Below are positions 38,322 through 47,654 of a stretch of 64,000 nucleotides of DNA, one piece after another. Every line of letters starts with the position of its first letter. Position 1 is the first letter of the stretch. The position numbers and the translations under genes were made by a program. Source of the DNA: Paraburkholderia bannensis (GTDB lineage Bacteria > Pseudomonadota > Gammaproteobacteria > Burkholderiales > Burkholderiaceae); contig NZ_JACHBW010000001.1 of the NCBI RefSeq assembly GCF_014200455.1, forward strand, positions 62,001 to 126,000, in the 5' to 3' direction. The notes below the pieces were generated by a model. The model made no database searches, was not told the origin of the DNA, and worked only from the letters and a program-made list of their open reading frames with translations.

Positions 38322-39386
38322 TTAGCTGGCGTTGACTTCGCGCAGCACGGTACGGCGCTTCTGACGCAGCATCTCTTCGTACACGGCGACGTAGTTGCGC
38401 GCCATCACCTTCGACGAGAAACGCGCTTCGAACGCGGCGCGAACTTTCTCGCGCGGCAGCGTCGACAGGCGCTTGAGCGCCGCGACTGCGCTGATTTCGT
38501 CTTCGACGACAAAGCCCGACACGCCGTTTTCGATCACTTCCGGCACCGAGCCGCGCTTGAACGCGATCACCGGCGTACCGCAAGCCATGGCTTCGATCAT
38601 GACGAGACCGAAGGGCTCCGGCCAGTCGATCGGGAACACCAGCGCGTGCGCGTTGCCGAGGAACTCGCGCTTTTCGGCTTCGCCGATTTCGCCGATGTAC
38701 TCGACGTGCGGCAGCGCCATCAGCGGCTTGATGACTTCTTCGTAGTAGGCGCGGTCGGCCTTGTCGATCTTGGCGGCGACCTTGAGCTTCATGCCTGCCT
38801 GACCGGCGATGCGGATCGCGCGGTCAAGGCCCTTCTCCGGCGAAACGCGGCCGAGGAAAGCGAGATAGCCCGGTTCGACGTTGGGGATCGGCGTGAGCAC
38901 GTCTTCCGGCAGGCCGTGGTAGACGGTCTGTTGCCAGTTGGCTTGCTGCAGCGGCAGGCGCTGGTTGTCCGAGATCGACACAACCGGCACGTCGCTAAAC
39001 GCGTTGAAGATGGGCTGCAGTTCCGGCAGGTCGAGACGGCCGTGCATCGTGGTGACGAACGGCACTTCCTGACGCTGGAACAGCGAGAACGGGTAGTAAT
39101 CGATGTGGAAATGCAGCACGTCGAATTCGTCGGCGCGGCGGCGGACTTCTTCGAGCAGCAGCATATGCGGAGCCATCACATCGCGGATCGTCGGGTCCAG
39201 ACGCAGAGCCTGCGGCCAGAACGCTTCGAGCTTTGCCGAGGTGATCGAATCGCCGCTTGCGAACAGCGTGACGTCGTGACCCTGTTCGACCAGCGCTTCG
39301 GTCAGGTAGGAGACCACCCGTTCCGTGCCGCCGTAAAGCTTGGGAGGAACCGCCTCGTGCAACGGAGCGATTTGAGCGATTCGCAT
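38322..39386 (-). CDS. Glycosyltransferase family 4 protein
   Basis: A 354-residue GT-B fold enzyme. The N-terminal acceptor domain begins MRIAQIAPLHEAVPPKLYGGTERVVSYLTEAL, a form typical of GT4 enzymes that start with YGGTER. The C-terminal donor domain carries LGRVSPEKGLDRAI and the nucleotide-sugar motif EPFGLVMIEAMACGTPVIAF (first Glu and last Glu of the EX7E motif visible). Acceptor and sugar cannot be told from sequence. AAGGAG lies about 9 nt before the ATG. It stands alone on its strand, 5' to a 735-bp gap and divergent from an ABC exporter. Confidence 0.88.
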   Translation of the reverse strand: MRIAQIAPLHEAVPPKLYGGTERVVSYLTEALVEQGHDVTLFASGDSITSAKLEAFWPQALRLDPTIRDVMAPHMLLLEEVRRRADEFDVLHFHIDYYPFSLFQRQEVPFVTTMHGRLDLPELQPIFNAFSDVPVVSISDNQRLPLQQANWQQTVYHGLPEDVLTPIPNVEPGYLAFLGRVSPEKGLDRAIRIAGQAGMKLKVAAKIDKADRAYYEEVIKPLMALPHVEYIGEIGEAEKREFLGNAHALVFPIDWPEPFGLVMIEAMACGTPVIAFKRGSVPEVIENGVSGFVVEDEISAVAALKRLSTLPREKVRAAFEARFSSKVMARNYVAVYEEMLRQKRRTVLREVNAS

Positions 39387-40121
39387 AGTGGTGAACTCCT
39401 TCCTCGTAATAAATCGGGCTAAGTGCTACAAATTTGACAATCGACCTTGCGTGCTGCGGCATCCTTGCCGCGCGCCTCACCAGGCGTTCCGTACCGCTAA
39501 CCGCGCCGGCAGCCCGGCACACAGAATCCGACGCAGTTGTGAAGGTTGGAAAGACACATGCGGCGGCTCAGGCGGTAAACGCGCAGGGTTCGCGGTCGTT
39601 GACATACAAGCTGTCAAATTCCCTACGCTATTCGAGACGGCATTATCCGGGTTTGCACCCAGTACCGGCTAGAACATTTCAAAGTCTTTACGTTGTTACA
39701 AACCGGAAACACTCCGCAACCCACTGTTTTCAAAGACAGTTCTAAATTGGGGGTACGTTTTTCAGAAGGCGGGCCGCGATTTGCATCACAACCGGCCACG
39801 TCGTCACGCGGATTGCAACAACGGATGCACCAGGACAAAGTGCCAGATGGACAAGCACACGGCTTTCCTGAATGCAATCCGTAATTGTATCTCTAAAAGC
39901 GCCCTGAAAACTTGCTGAACCTTTGGCGCGACATGCTGTCCCGAAGGCGCACGCTCCGTCCCCTGCTCGCGATAAGATTCGCCTCCCGCCGGGCACAAGC
40001 GATGCGTCATGCGCCACGCGTGTTTACAATGCGGGGATCCACCAAGGTTTGCCGCTGGCGCCTTTCCTCTTCTTTTACTACCTTGCACGGACGTAGCTCC
40101 GTCAGACCGACCACCGATCAA
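39387..40121. other. Intergenic region between GT4 gene and ABC exporter
   Basis: A 735-bp divergent promoter region, more AT-rich than its flanks. It contains short open frames with poor composition, and a CTGT-N8-ACAG dyad at 39724-39739 that I regard as chance. I see no RNA gene or repeat in it. The open frame from 39912 or 40029 continues into the ABC gene, but its third codon positions before 40122 look non-coding. Confidence 0.5.
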
Positions 40122-41957
40122 TTGGAACATCTGACTATCGCCCAGCGTAATGCCCACAACGCAAAGCTCGCGAGCTATGCGCGGCATCCGCTCGCGTTCC
40201 TTTTCCGCTACATCAAGCGCCATCCGTTCGCTCATGCTGTCGTGCTGGCGAGCGTCTTTGCGGCTGTTGGCTGCGCACTCGCTTCGCAGTACGCGATCAA
40301 GCATCTGATCGACGTGCTCGGCGCGGGCCGCCACCATCCCGGCCCGTTATGGACTGCGTTCGCCATCCTCGTTGGCCTGATTGCCGCCGATAACCTGCTC
40401 TGGCGGGTCGGCGGCTGGTTCGCCGCCCACACCTTCGTTGCCGTGACCGGCGACCTGAGACGCGACCTCTTCCAGTACCTGAGCGGGCATTCGCCCACCT
40501 ATTACGCGGAGAAACAGCCCGGCACGCTTGCGAGCCGGATCACCGCAACCTCGAACGCCGTCTATACCGCCGAAAACACCACCGCCTGGAACGTGCTGCC
40601 GCCGTGTATCGCGGTGGCGGGCGCCATCGTCATGATCACCGCGGTCAATCCGCTGATGGCGGCGGGCCTGCTGCTGTGCTCGGCGATTCTGTCGATCATT
40701 CTCTTCAAGCTGGCCGGCCGCGGCTCGGCGCGCCACCATACGTTCGCCTCGAAAGCGGCGGCCGTGGATGGCGAACTCGTCGACGTGATCGGCAATATGG
40801 CGCTGGTGCGCGCCTTCGGCATGACGTTGCGCGAGCAAAAGCGCTTTGGGGCGACCGTCAAGGCCGAACTCGACGCACGCCGCCAGAGCCTGCTTTATCT
40901 GGAAAAGCTGCGCCTGCTGCACGCCGTCATCACGGCGATGCTCTCGGCCGGCCTGCTGGGCTGGGCGCTGTGGCTCTGGAACGAAGGCAAGGCCACTTCG
41001 GGCGACATCGTGCTGGTGAGCTCGCTCGGCTTCACGATCCTGCACGGCACGCGCGACCTCGCCGTGGCGCTGGTGGACGTGACGCAGCACGTCGCGCGGC
41101 TGGCCGAAGCCGTGCAGACGCTGCTGGAGCCGCACGGCATGCCCGACCGCAACGATGCGACCGAACTGGTGGCGCAAGGCGGCCGCGTGGATTTCGAAGG
41201 CGTGACCTTCGCCTATCCGCACCGCAAGCCGATCCTCGATCACTTCGACCTGAGCATCAAGGCGGGCCAGCGCGTGGGCCTGATCGGCAAGTCGGGCGCG
41301 GGCAAGACCACGGTGCTCGCGCTGCTGCAGCGCTTCTACGAGACCCAGGGCGGCGCGATCAAGATCGACGGGCAAAACATCGCTCATGTCACGCAGGACA
41401 GCCTGCGCCATACGATTGCGCTGGTGCCGCAGGATATCTCGCTGCTGCACCGCTCGATCTACGAGAACATCGCCTACGGCCGTCCCGAGGCGAGCCGCGA
41501 GGAAGTCATCGCGGCGGCCCGCGAGGCGCGCTGCGCCGACTTCATCGAAGCCATGCCCGAAGGCTACGACACGATCGTGGGCGACCGCGGCGTGAAGCTC
41601 TCCGGCGGCCAGCGTCAGCGCATCGCGATTGCGCGCGCGATTCTCAAGAACGCGCCGATCCTGCTGCTCGACGAAGCCACCTCGGCGCTCGACAGCGCTT
41701 CGGAAGAAGCGATCCAGCAGGCGCTCGACCGGCTGATGGTGGGCCGCACCGTGATCGCCATCGCGCACCGCTTGTCGACGCTGAACAACTTCGACCGCAT
41801 CATCGTGATGAGCGCGGGCAAGGTCATCGACGACGGCAGCCCGGAAGAGCTGCGCAATCGTCCGGGCCTCTACCGCGACCTGCTCGCCAAGCAGTACGGC
41901 AAGCACTCCACGCTGCATCTGGGCAACAAGAAAAGCGACGAAAAACACGTCGCCTGA
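40122..41957 (+). CDS. ABC exporter, fused permease and ATPase
   Basis: About 611 residues, an MsbA/LapB-like half transporter that would act as a homodimer. Six membrane segments lie in the first 300 residues, followed by an ABC ATPase: Walker A GLIGKSGAGKTTVLALL, signature LSGGQRQRIAIARAIL, Walker B ILLLDEATSALDSA, and the switch His in IAIAHRLST. Export of a lipid or peptide is plausible but the substrate is unknown. The start is uncertain. I place it at a TTG at 40122 (EHLTIAQRNAHNAK follows), where GC-rich codon use begins; ATGs at 40002 and 40029 are in frame. No start has a clear Shine-Dalgarno sequence. Confidence 0.88.
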   Translation: MEHLTIAQRNAHNAKLASYARHPLAFLFRYIKRHPFAHAVVLASVFAAVGCALASQYAIKHLIDVLGAGRHHPGPLWTAFAILVGLIAADNLLWRVGGWFAAHTFVAVTGDLRRDLFQYLSGHSPTYYAEKQPGTLASRITATSNAVYTAENTTAWNVLPPCIAVAGAIVMITAVNPLMAAGLLLCSAILSIILFKLAGRGSARHHTFASKAAAVDGELVDVIGNMALVRAFGMTLREQKRFGATVKAELDARRQSLLYLEKLRLLHAVITAMLSAGLLGWALWLWNEGKATSGDIVLVSSLGFTILHGTRDLAVALVDVTQHVARLAEAVQTLLEPHGMPDRNDATELVAQGGRVDFEGVTFAYPHRKPILDHFDLSIKAGQRVGLIGKSGAGKTTVLALLQRFYETQGGAIKIDGQNIAHVTQDSLRHTIALVPQDISLLHRSIYENIAYGRPEASREEVIAAAREARCADFIEAMPEGYDTIVGDRGVKLSGGQRQRIAIARAILKNAPILLLDEATSALDSASEEAIQQALDRLMVGRTVIAIAHRLSTLNNFDRIIVMSAGKVIDDGSPEELRNRPGLYRDLLAKQYGKHSTLHLGNKKSDEKHVA

Positions 41958-41986
41958 CGCCCGCGCCCTTCCCGGCACGCAGATGT

Positions 41987-42022
41987 AAAAAAGCCGCTTC
42001 GAATTGAAGCGGCTTTTTCTTT
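41987..42022. terminator. Bidirectional terminator between ABC exporter and otsA
   Basis: AAAAAAGCCGCTTC (41987-42000) pairs with GAAGCGGCTTTTT (42006-42018), loop GAATT. The stem sequence is nearly the same as in the ppk-phoR terminator at 11506-11544. Confidence 0.92.
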
Positions 42023-42045
42023 TGCAGCCCGGCGCGGCAGGTCCT

Positions 42046-43440
42046 TCAGGGGGATGCGGTCAGCCCTGTCAGGTCGCGCATGAAACGGTCGCGCCACACC
42101 GAGACATTGTTCTCGCGTAACTGCACCATCATGTCGTTGTAGCGTGCGAGCCGTTCCGCGAGCGGCATCGCCAGCGCCGTGGCCAGCGCATCGGCCATGC
42201 CATCGATGTCGAGCGGATTGACAATCAGCGCGCCCGACAACTCCTGCGCCGCCCCCGCGAAACGCGAGAGCACCAGCACGCCTGGATTTTCCGGATCCTG
42301 CGCGGACACATATTCCTTTGCCACCAGGTTCATGCCGTCACGCAGCGGCGTGACATAGCCGACGTGCGAAGCGCGGAACAGCGCCGCCAGCACCGCCCGT
42401 TCGTACTGGCGATGGATGTACCAGATTGGCGTCCAGTCGAGCTCGGCGAAGCGGCCGTTGATGCGGCCCGACTCCGCTTCCAGTCGCAAACGGATGTCCT
42501 GATACGCGTGCAGATCGGCACGCGTGGGCGGCGCGATCTGCACGAACGACACCTTGTTGCGCTGCGCAGTCGAATGTTCGAGCAGGCGTTCGAAGGCCCG
42601 AAACCGCTCGACGAGACCCTTCGAATAATCCAGCCGGTCCACGCTCATGATGACCTTGCGGCCATGCAGCGTGGACTTGAGCGTGCGCACCGGCTTGCCG
42701 CGCTCGCCCGCCTTGGCCAGTTCCGCGACTTCGTCGGGATAGACCCCGATCGGATAGTCGTTTGCGTAAAGCGTCTTGCCGAAAGCCTTGATGCGCGTGT
42801 GCCCGTCCTCGCACTTTTCGACCGTGCCGCCCGCCTCGTTGACGATGTAATCGCAGAACGCGCGCACGTCCGGCTTGGTCTGGAAGCCGAGCAGGTCGAA
42901 CGAACACAGCGCGTCGACCAGCTCGCGATGCGGCGGCACCGCCAGCAACACCTGCGAGGCCGGAAACGGAATGTGCAGGAAAAAGCCGATGCGGTTTTTC
43001 ACGCCCGCCGCGCGCAGTGCCTGGGCGAACGGAATCAGGTGATAGTCGTGGACCCAGATGACGTCGTCGTCTTGCAGCAGCGGCACGAGTTGCTGCGCGA
43101 GCCACGCATTCACGCGGCAATAGCCTTCGTATTCGTGGCGGTCGTACTGGAGCAGATCGGCGCGATAGTGGAACGCGGGCCACAGCGTGGCGTTCGAAAA
43201 GCCACGGTAGTACTGGTCGTAATCGCGGCGCAGCAGACCGATGGTCGCGAAGGTGACCGGGCCGCGCTCTTCGAGCTGGATCTGCGGCGCGCCCGAGGAG
43301 AGCACCTCGCCGCTCCAGCCGAACCACATGCCGCCGGTTTCCTTGAGCGCGTCGTACACGCCGACCGCTAGACCGCCGGCGGCCGGACCGCCTTCGGAAA
43401 TGGGCGCGACCCGGTTCGACACGATGATGAGTCGGCTCAT
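42046..43440 (-). CDS. otsA: Trehalose-6-phosphate synthase
   Basis: A 464-residue GT20 enzyme joining UDP-glucose and glucose-6-phosphate. It begins [27 protein letters not shown], the conserved donor-loop region. [16 protein letters not shown] and [15 protein letters not shown] are family signatures, as is [23 protein letters not shown]; the C-terminus has [17 protein letters not shown]. Trehalose protects against osmotic and desiccation stress. otsB lies 95 bp upstream on the same strand, so both enzymes are probably made together, phosphatase first. Confidence 0.96.
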   Translation of the reverse strand: MSRLIIVSNRVAPISEGGPAAGGLAVGVYDALKETGGMWFGWSGEVLSSGAPQIQLEERGPVTFATIGLLRRDYDQYYRGFSNATLWPAFHYRADLLQYDRHEYEGYCRVNAWLAQQLVPLLQDDDVIWVHDYHLIPFAQALRAAGVKNRIGFFLHIPFPASQVLLAVPPHRELVDALCSFDLLGFQTKPDVRAFCDYIVNEAGGTVEKCEDGHTRIKAFGKTLYANDYPIGVYPDEVAELAKAGERGKPVRTLKSTLHGRKVIMSVDRLDYSKGLVERFRAFERLLEHSTAQRNKVSFVQIAPPTRADLHAYQDIRLRLEAESGRINGRFAELDWTPIWYIHRQYERAVLAALFRASHVGYVTPLRDGMNLVAKEYVSAQDPENPGVLVLSRFAGAAQELSGALIVNPLDIDGMADALATALAMPLAERLARYNDMMVQLRENNVSVWRDRFMRDLTGLTASP

Positions 43441-43535
43441 GAGTTACAGGTTCCGTGCTGGGGTGAAACAGAACGTGCCCGTGCCGGCGATGCGGATACG
43501 GGCGCGAATCAGGCTTGCAGCCGTTCGTGAGGACA

Positions 43536-44294
43536 TCAGGCGCGCAGCGACGCGAGCCATGCAAGCAGCGCCTGGACCGAATCGACACGCGTTTTCGCGA
43601 CGGTCTCGCCGCCGCCGACCTTGATCGACAGCCCGCCCTTTTCGTTGACCACGACAAAGCCTTTTTCATCGGTGAGGTCGTCGCCGGCGAACACCGGTGC
43701 ACGGCCCGCGAACGGCGGCTCGTTCAGGAAGGCGCGCAGCGCGCGGCCCTTGTCGACGTCCTTCGGCTTGATCTCGTAGACCATCTTGCCGGGCTGCAAC
43801 ACGTAGGCCGCGGCGAATTCGGCGGCGAGCTTTTCGGTGGCCGCGCGCGCGGTGTTTTCGTGCTCCGGCGCATTACGGTAATGCAACGCGAGCGCGGCGC
43901 CCTTGATCTCCAGCAGCATGCCTGGATGGGTGCGCACCACGTCGGCAAGCACCTGCTCCATGTGCAGCAAGCGCTCGTCGTTGAAGCCCACGCGCTGGGT
44001 GTCGCCATTGGCGTCGCGGCGCTCGGCGCCATGCAGGCCCGCGATCGGCAGATCCGGCATGCCGAGGAACGTGTCGATGCTGTCGATGCCGCGGCCAGAG
44101 ACGATCGCCACCGCGCCGTGCGTCGCGCGCCGCAGCGCAGCGAGCAGCGCCAGCATGTCGGGCTGCACCAGCACGCCGTCGGGCGTGGGCGCGAGGTCGA
44201 CAAGGGTGCCGTCGAAGTCGAAGAAAAACGCCGTCCGGTCGAACGGCAATTGATCCGGAAGGTCTTGCGAAGGATGTTGCGGAGGTTGTTGCAT
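43536..44294 (-). CDS. otsB: Trehalose-6-phosphate phosphatase
   Basis: A 252-residue HAD-superfamily phosphatase that removes phosphate from trehalose-6-phosphate. Motif I is FFFDFDGTLVDLAP (nucleophile Asp near residue 22), motif II is VAIVSGRG, and the metal site is VFAGDDLTDEKGF. The ATG at 44294 (MQQPPQHPSQ) gives the family length; 31 upstream in-frame residues are likely spurious. It precedes otsA. Confidence 0.94.
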   Translation of the reverse strand: MQQPPQHPSQDLPDQLPFDRTAFFFDFDGTLVDLAPTPDGVLVQPDMLALLAALRRATHGAVAIVSGRGIDSIDTFLGMPDLPIAGLHGAERRDANGDTQRVGFNDERLLHMEQVLADVVRTHPGMLLEIKGAALALHYRNAPEHENTARAATEKLAAEFAAAYVLQPGKMVYEIKPKDVDKGRALRAFLNEPPFAGRAPVFAGDDLTDEKGFVVVNEKGGLSIKVGGGETVAKTRVDSVQALLAWLASLRA

Positions 44295-44584
44295 CGCGTT
44301 CGTGTCGTCCCTCGGCGCACTGGCCGGGTAAGCGTCCGGCGGGTGAGTCCATGCCGGGCAAAGTGAGCGCATCTTACCGCGCATCACTTCAATTTTCGAG
44401 AAAACGGGCCTGACGGGCTGCTTTAAGCGTCGTTTCCAGCCGTTTGCTGCAGGTTTTGTCGTGTTTTGGCTCCAACACCTGCGGCTGGAGCGGCTCCGCC
44501 TGATGGGAGCCTAAGGGCCCCGAAATCCGGCCATAACAGCCCGCCTGCAACCGCGAATGGTCAATTTTGCTACAGTCCATCGAC

Positions 44585-45280
44585 ATGCCGCAGCCAGCCG
44601 CGCCGTGCAGAACGCCATTCGAGCCGTCGAGACAGCCTTTGTTTTCGCCCTTCGCCTTGTTGCCCGCCCTCAGTTTGATTCGTCCTGGACGCCGCACGGG
44701 CGTCGGCGCGGCGCTTGCGGGGGCCGTGCTGCTTGCCGCCTGCTCGCAACCCGGCGCGCCCTGGCAGCTCACGAACGTCAGCGGCCATCTCCCCGACCTC
44801 GACTTCGCGCTGACCGCCGACAACGGCCAGCCCATGAGCGCAAAGGATCTGCGCGGCGAGACCACGCTCGTATATTTCGGCTACACGCATTGCCCGGATG
44901 TCTGTCCGGAAACGATGGCGCGTCTGATGCAGGTGCTAGCAAAACTCGGCCCCGACGCGCAGCACGTGCGCATTCTTTTCATCAGCGTCGATCCAGCGCG
45001 CGACACGCCTGCGGCGCTGCATGGCTACGTAGGCGCGTTCGATGCGCGGCACGCGCTTGGGCTGACCGGCAGCGACGCCCAGGTGGAGTCGCTCGCGAAG
45101 CGCTATCGCGTGGCTTATCAGATGGAAGAGCGCGACCCGGACGGCAGCTATGAAGTCACCCATAGCTCGGCGGTCTACGTGTTCGACGCACAGGGCCGCG
45201 CGCGCCTGCTCGCCACCGACAAGGATACGCCGGACGCCATCGCGCACGACGTGCGGCGCGTGATCGACGCTTCGGCCTGA
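44585..45280 (+). CDS. SCO1/SenC family copper chaperone lipoprotein
   Basis: About 231 residues, thioredoxin fold. The copper-binding CxxxC motif is in YFGYTHCPDVCPETMARL, and the third ligand His is in SYEVTHSSAVYVFD. SCO proteins deliver copper to, or reduce thiols of, the CuA centre of cytochrome oxidase. A lipobox (VLLAAC, Cys near residue 53) indicates membrane anchoring. The n-region is unusually long from the ATG at 44585, so a later TTG near residue 31 is a possible true start. It leads a cluster with a small secreted ORF and a CtaG-like protein, both fitting copper delivery. Confidence 0.88.
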   Translation: MPQPAAPCRTPFEPSRQPLFSPFALLPALSLIRPGRRTGVGAALAGAVLLAACSQPGAPWQLTNVSGHLPDLDFALTADNGQPMSAKDLRGETTLVYFGYTHCPDVCPETMARLMQVLAKLGPDAQHVRILFISVDPARDTPAALHGYVGAFDARHALGLTGSDAQVESLAKRYRVAYQMEERDPDGSYEVTHSSAVYVFDAQGRARLLATDKDTPDAIAHDVRRVIDASA

Positions 45281-45306
45281 CCGCCCCGACCGTCACAGTA
45301 ACCGCC

Positions 45307-45441
45307 ATGACCACGAACCCGATGCCCTTCGCCGTCACGTTCACCCTCGCCTGCACGTTTGCTGCGTGGATGCCGTCGGCGCAGGCGGCGGGCGCCGCGC
45401 TCGATACGCCGTTTGCGTTGAAGCGGCCGTGGCAGCAGTAA
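45307..45441 (+). CDS. Small secreted protein, 44 residues, unknown
   Basis: An ATG-to-TAA frame of 45 codons between the SCO1-like gene and ctaG. Third codon positions are about 90 percent G or C, as in the neighbouring real genes. The product has a signal-peptide-like N-terminus (MTTNPMPFAVTFTLACTFAA) with a cleavage-like site after AQA near residue 27, leaving a mature peptide of about 17 residues ending FALKRPWQQ. There is no clear Shine-Dalgarno sequence, but it starts 26 bp after the SCO1 stop and could be coupled. Unknown; possibly tied to copper or oxidase assembly by context only. Confidence 0.5.
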   Translation: MTTNPMPFAVTFTLACTFAAWMPSAQAAGAALDTPFALKRPWQQ

Positions 45442-45482
45442 TCACGCTACGAAATTCTCGATGAACCCGAGATAACCCCGCG

Positions 45483-46352
45483 ATGGACCCGCTCTACTGG
45501 CTCGATCCCTGGGAACCGTCGCCGACGGTCCTCATCGCCATCGCCTTGGCGGCGATCCTTTTCGCGCGCGGCAAACGCCACGCGCGGGTCTCGCTGGCGC
45601 GGCAGATTTCGTTCTGGTTTGGCCTGGGCGCGCTCTACGTCGCGCTGCATACACGGCTCGATTATTTCTTCGAGCACGAGTTCTTCATGCACCGCGCGCA
45701 GCACCTCGTGCTGCATCACCTCGGGCCGTTCTTTATTGCACTCGCCTATCCGGGCGCGGCCTTGCGCGCCGGCATCCCGTTCGCGTGGCGCCAGCGCTTC
45801 GTGCGGCCCGCGCTTGCCGCACGACCGGTGCGTATTGCGCTCGATATCGTCATGCATCCAGTCGTGGCCGTCACGCTATTCGTCGGGCTGATCTACTTCT
45901 GGCTGCTCTCGCCGATCCATTTCATCGCGATGCTCGACTGGCGACTCTATCGCGTCATGAACTGGAGCATGGTGATCGACGGGCTGCTGTTCTGGTGGCT
46001 CGTGCTCGATCCGCGGCCCGCGCCGCCCGCGCGCCTCGCGCCCGGCAAACGCGTGCTGGTGGTGATCGCCGCGATCCCGCCGCAGATCATTCTGGGCGCG
46101 TTCATCTTCTTCACGCCACGCGAGCTTTATCCGGTCTATTCGATCTGCGGACGCGCATTCACCTGGCTCTCGCCCATGCGCGACCAGCAGATCGGCGGCC
46201 TGTTGCTGTGGATTCCGGGATCGATGATGAGCGTGGTCGGCGCGCTGATCGCGCTGCGTCACTGGATGCGGCTATCGGCGCGGGGACGGCTCCAGCGCGA
46301 GCGGCCCGTGCGTACGCCGCGTGGCGCTTCGGGCGCCGCGCAGCACGGCTGA
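45483..46352 (+). CDS. ctaG: Cytochrome c oxidase assembly factor CtaG (caa3 type)
   Basis: A 289-residue multi-pass membrane protein of the Caa3_CtaG family, implicated in copper delivery to cytochrome oxidase. About seven hydrophobic segments. Conserved polar features in the membrane are FFMHRAQHLVLHHLGPFF (His residues able to bind metal), MHPVVAVTLFVGLIYFWLLSPIH and the C-terminal DQQIGGLLLWIPGSMM. It follows the small ORF by 41 bp and ends 6 bp before the convergent elaA stop. No oxidase subunit genes are in the window. Confidence 0.85.
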   Translation: MDPLYWLDPWEPSPTVLIAIALAAILFARGKRHARVSLARQISFWFGLGALYVALHTRLDYFFEHEFFMHRAQHLVLHHLGPFFIALAYPGAALRAGIPFAWRQRFVRPALAARPVRIALDIVMHPVVAVTLFVGLIYFWLLSPIHFIAMLDWRLYRVMNWSMVIDGLLFWWLVLDPRPAPPARLAPGKRVLVVIAAIPPQIILGAFIFFTPRELYPVYSICGRAFTWLSPMRDQQIGGLLLWIPGSMMSVVGALIALRHWMRLSARGRLQRERPVRTPRGASGAAQHG

Positions 46353-46358
46353 ACCGCT

Positions 46359-46871
46359 TTATTCGGATCTCATCCAGACGTGCGCAATGCCGTCTTCATC
46401 ATGAATATCCGAGACCGGCTTGAAGCCGAACGCTCCGTAGAACTTCTGCAGATGCGCCTGGGCATGGAGCCGCATCGGCACGCCGGGCCACTGCTGGGCA
46501 ATATGGCCGATCGCGCGTTCGAGCAGGCCATTGCCGAGCTTGATGCCGCGAAAATCCGGCGATGTCACCACCCGGCCGATGCGCACATCGGCATCGTTCG
46601 CGTCGGGCAGCAGCACGCGCAGATAGCCCGCCAGCTCGCGCACGCCATCGCGCTCGCCCCAGGCGAACAGATGCCATGCGTCGGCGTCGAGACCGTCGAT
46701 ATCGCCATACACGCAGTTCTGTTCCACCACGAACACGGCCGAACGCAGTTCGAGCATGGCGTAGACATCGCGCGCGTTGAGCGCGTCGAATGCACTCCAC
46801 TGCCAGTCGAGTTGCGCTGTCGGCAAAGCGGGCGAAGTCGCCGAAGGCACGGCGGTGAACTGCTCAGTCAT
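46359..46871 (-). CDS. elaA: ElaA-type GNAT acetyltransferase
   Basis: A 170-residue GNAT-fold protein. The ElaA-like N-terminal pattern is LYAML-ELRSAVFVVEQNCVY with DGLD following, and the acetyl-CoA loop is RIGRVVTSPDFRGIKLGNGLLERAI. The substrate is not known for the family. Size matches. It is convergent with ctaG, and DUF2164 lies 84 bp upstream beyond it. Confidence 0.85.
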   Translation of the reverse strand: MTEQFTAVPSATSPALPTAQLDWQWSAFDALNARDVYAMLELRSAVFVVEQNCVYGDIDGLDADAWHLFAWGERDGVRELAGYLRVLLPDANDADVRIGRVVTSPDFRGIKLGNGLLERAIGHIAQQWPGVPMRLHAQAHLQKFYGAFGFKPVSDIHDEDGIAHVWMRSE

Positions 46872-46955
46872 GTGATATCCGTCAAAGCTTGCTGAAAGGC
46901 TGATTATGCCTTGCAGCGTGCAGGGCTTGAACCCCGCACAGCGCTACCGGTAGCG

Positions 46956-47228
46956 TCACTTGCGCCGCCGCGGCGTTTCGAACTTGCGCCAGTACTGGAA
47001 CGGTTCTTCGTGCAGATCGATATCGAGTTCGACGATGCGGGCCTGCATGCGCTCCTGCGCCTCGGCAATCGCGCGGTTGTACACGGCCGGCCCGATCTCT
47101 TCGAGAAAAAAGGCCAGCAAGCCGCCCGCGGCGATGTTGCCGATCGGCTCTTCCATGTTGGCTTCGAAGTAACGCTGGATCGATGCGATCGCAGCCGTGC
47201 GTTCGTCCTCGGGGAGTTCGATGGGCAT
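46956..47228 (-). CDS. DUF2164 protein
   Basis: A 90-residue soluble protein matching DUF2164 (IELPEDERTAAIASIQRYFEAN, then NIAAGGLLAFFLEEIGPAVYNRAI). Function unknown; family members are short, acidic and widespread in proteobacteria. It ends in a basic PRRRK tail. It lies on the same strand as elaA, 84 bp away, and after the tRNA operon terminator. Confidence 0.8.
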   Translation of the reverse strand: MPIELPEDERTAAIASIQRYFEANMEEPIGNIAAGGLLAFFLEEIGPAVYNRAIAEAQERMQARIVELDIDLHEEPFQYWRKFETPRRRK

Positions 47229-47317
47229 GGGGAAGGGCCGGAAGAGGATGTCCGGCTATTGTGCCTGCACGCACGACGCGTGGAACCCCCGACGCGTGAC
47301 GACGAAATCCATCGCAG

Positions 47318-47348
47318 AAAAAAGAAAAGCCACCCGAAGGTGGCTTTT
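47318..47348 (-). terminator. Terminator of the tRNA-Gly-Gly-Cys operon
   Basis: AAAAGCCACC pairs with GGTGGCTTTT; on the minus strand the loop is TTCG and the stem is followed by CTTTTTTCTG. It lies 12 bp past tRNA-Cys. Confidence 0.88.
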
Positions 47349-47359
47349 CTTATCTTACC

Positions 47360-47433
47360 TGGAGGCGCGAGCCGGAGTCGAACCGGCCTAAACGGCTTTG
47401 CAGGCCGCTGCATAACCGCTTTGCTATCGCGCC
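47360..47433 (-). tRNA. tRNA-Cys(GCA)
   Basis: 74 nt with encoded CCA. Acceptor GGCGCGA pairs with TCGCGCC. The anticodon loop is CTGCAAA, giving GCA. The T-arm is GGTTCGACTCC. Confidence 0.96.
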
Positions 47434-47478
47434 AGAAGCGGGCTGTTTGATACGAAGGCCTTTCGGCATCGCCAAACA

Positions 47479-47503
47479 AAAGGGGAAGCACTGCTTCCCC
47501 TTT
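47479..47503 (-). terminator. Hairpin between tRNA-Gly and tRNA-Cys
   Basis: AAAGGGGAAGC pairs perfectly with GCTTCCCCTTT around a 3-nt loop, followed on the minus strand by TTGTTTGG. This looks like an intrinsic terminator inside the tRNA operon. Confidence 0.65.
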
Positions 47504-47508
47504 CTAAG

Positions 47509-47584
47509 TGGAGCGGGAGACGAGGCTCGAACTCGCGACCTCAACCTTGGCAAGGTTGCGCTCTACCAACTGAGCTACTCCCGC
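47509..47584 (-). tRNA. tRNA-Gly(GCC), second copy of operon
   Basis: 76 nt with encoded CCA. Acceptor GCGGGAG pairs with CTCCCGC. The anticodon loop TTGCCAA gives GCC. Identical to the copy at 47655-47730. Confidence 0.97.
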
Positions 47585-47654
47585 ATAACCTACCGTACTA
47601 CTTGTCCTGCCGGGCGCCTCGTTTCACATTTTTGCAAAACGCTGCACCTGAATT

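Noticed and set aside
39724..39739. A second CTGT-N8-ACAG dyad resembling a LexA box
   Set aside because: The centre TTTCAAAG lacks the alternating A/T pattern, no SOS gene is adjacent, and about one such match is expected by chance in 64 kb.
40002..40121. ATG starts for the ABC exporter at 40002 or 40029
   Set aside because: Codons before 40122 have low GC at third positions and no ribosome-binding site, so I treat this part as untranslated, though not with certainty.
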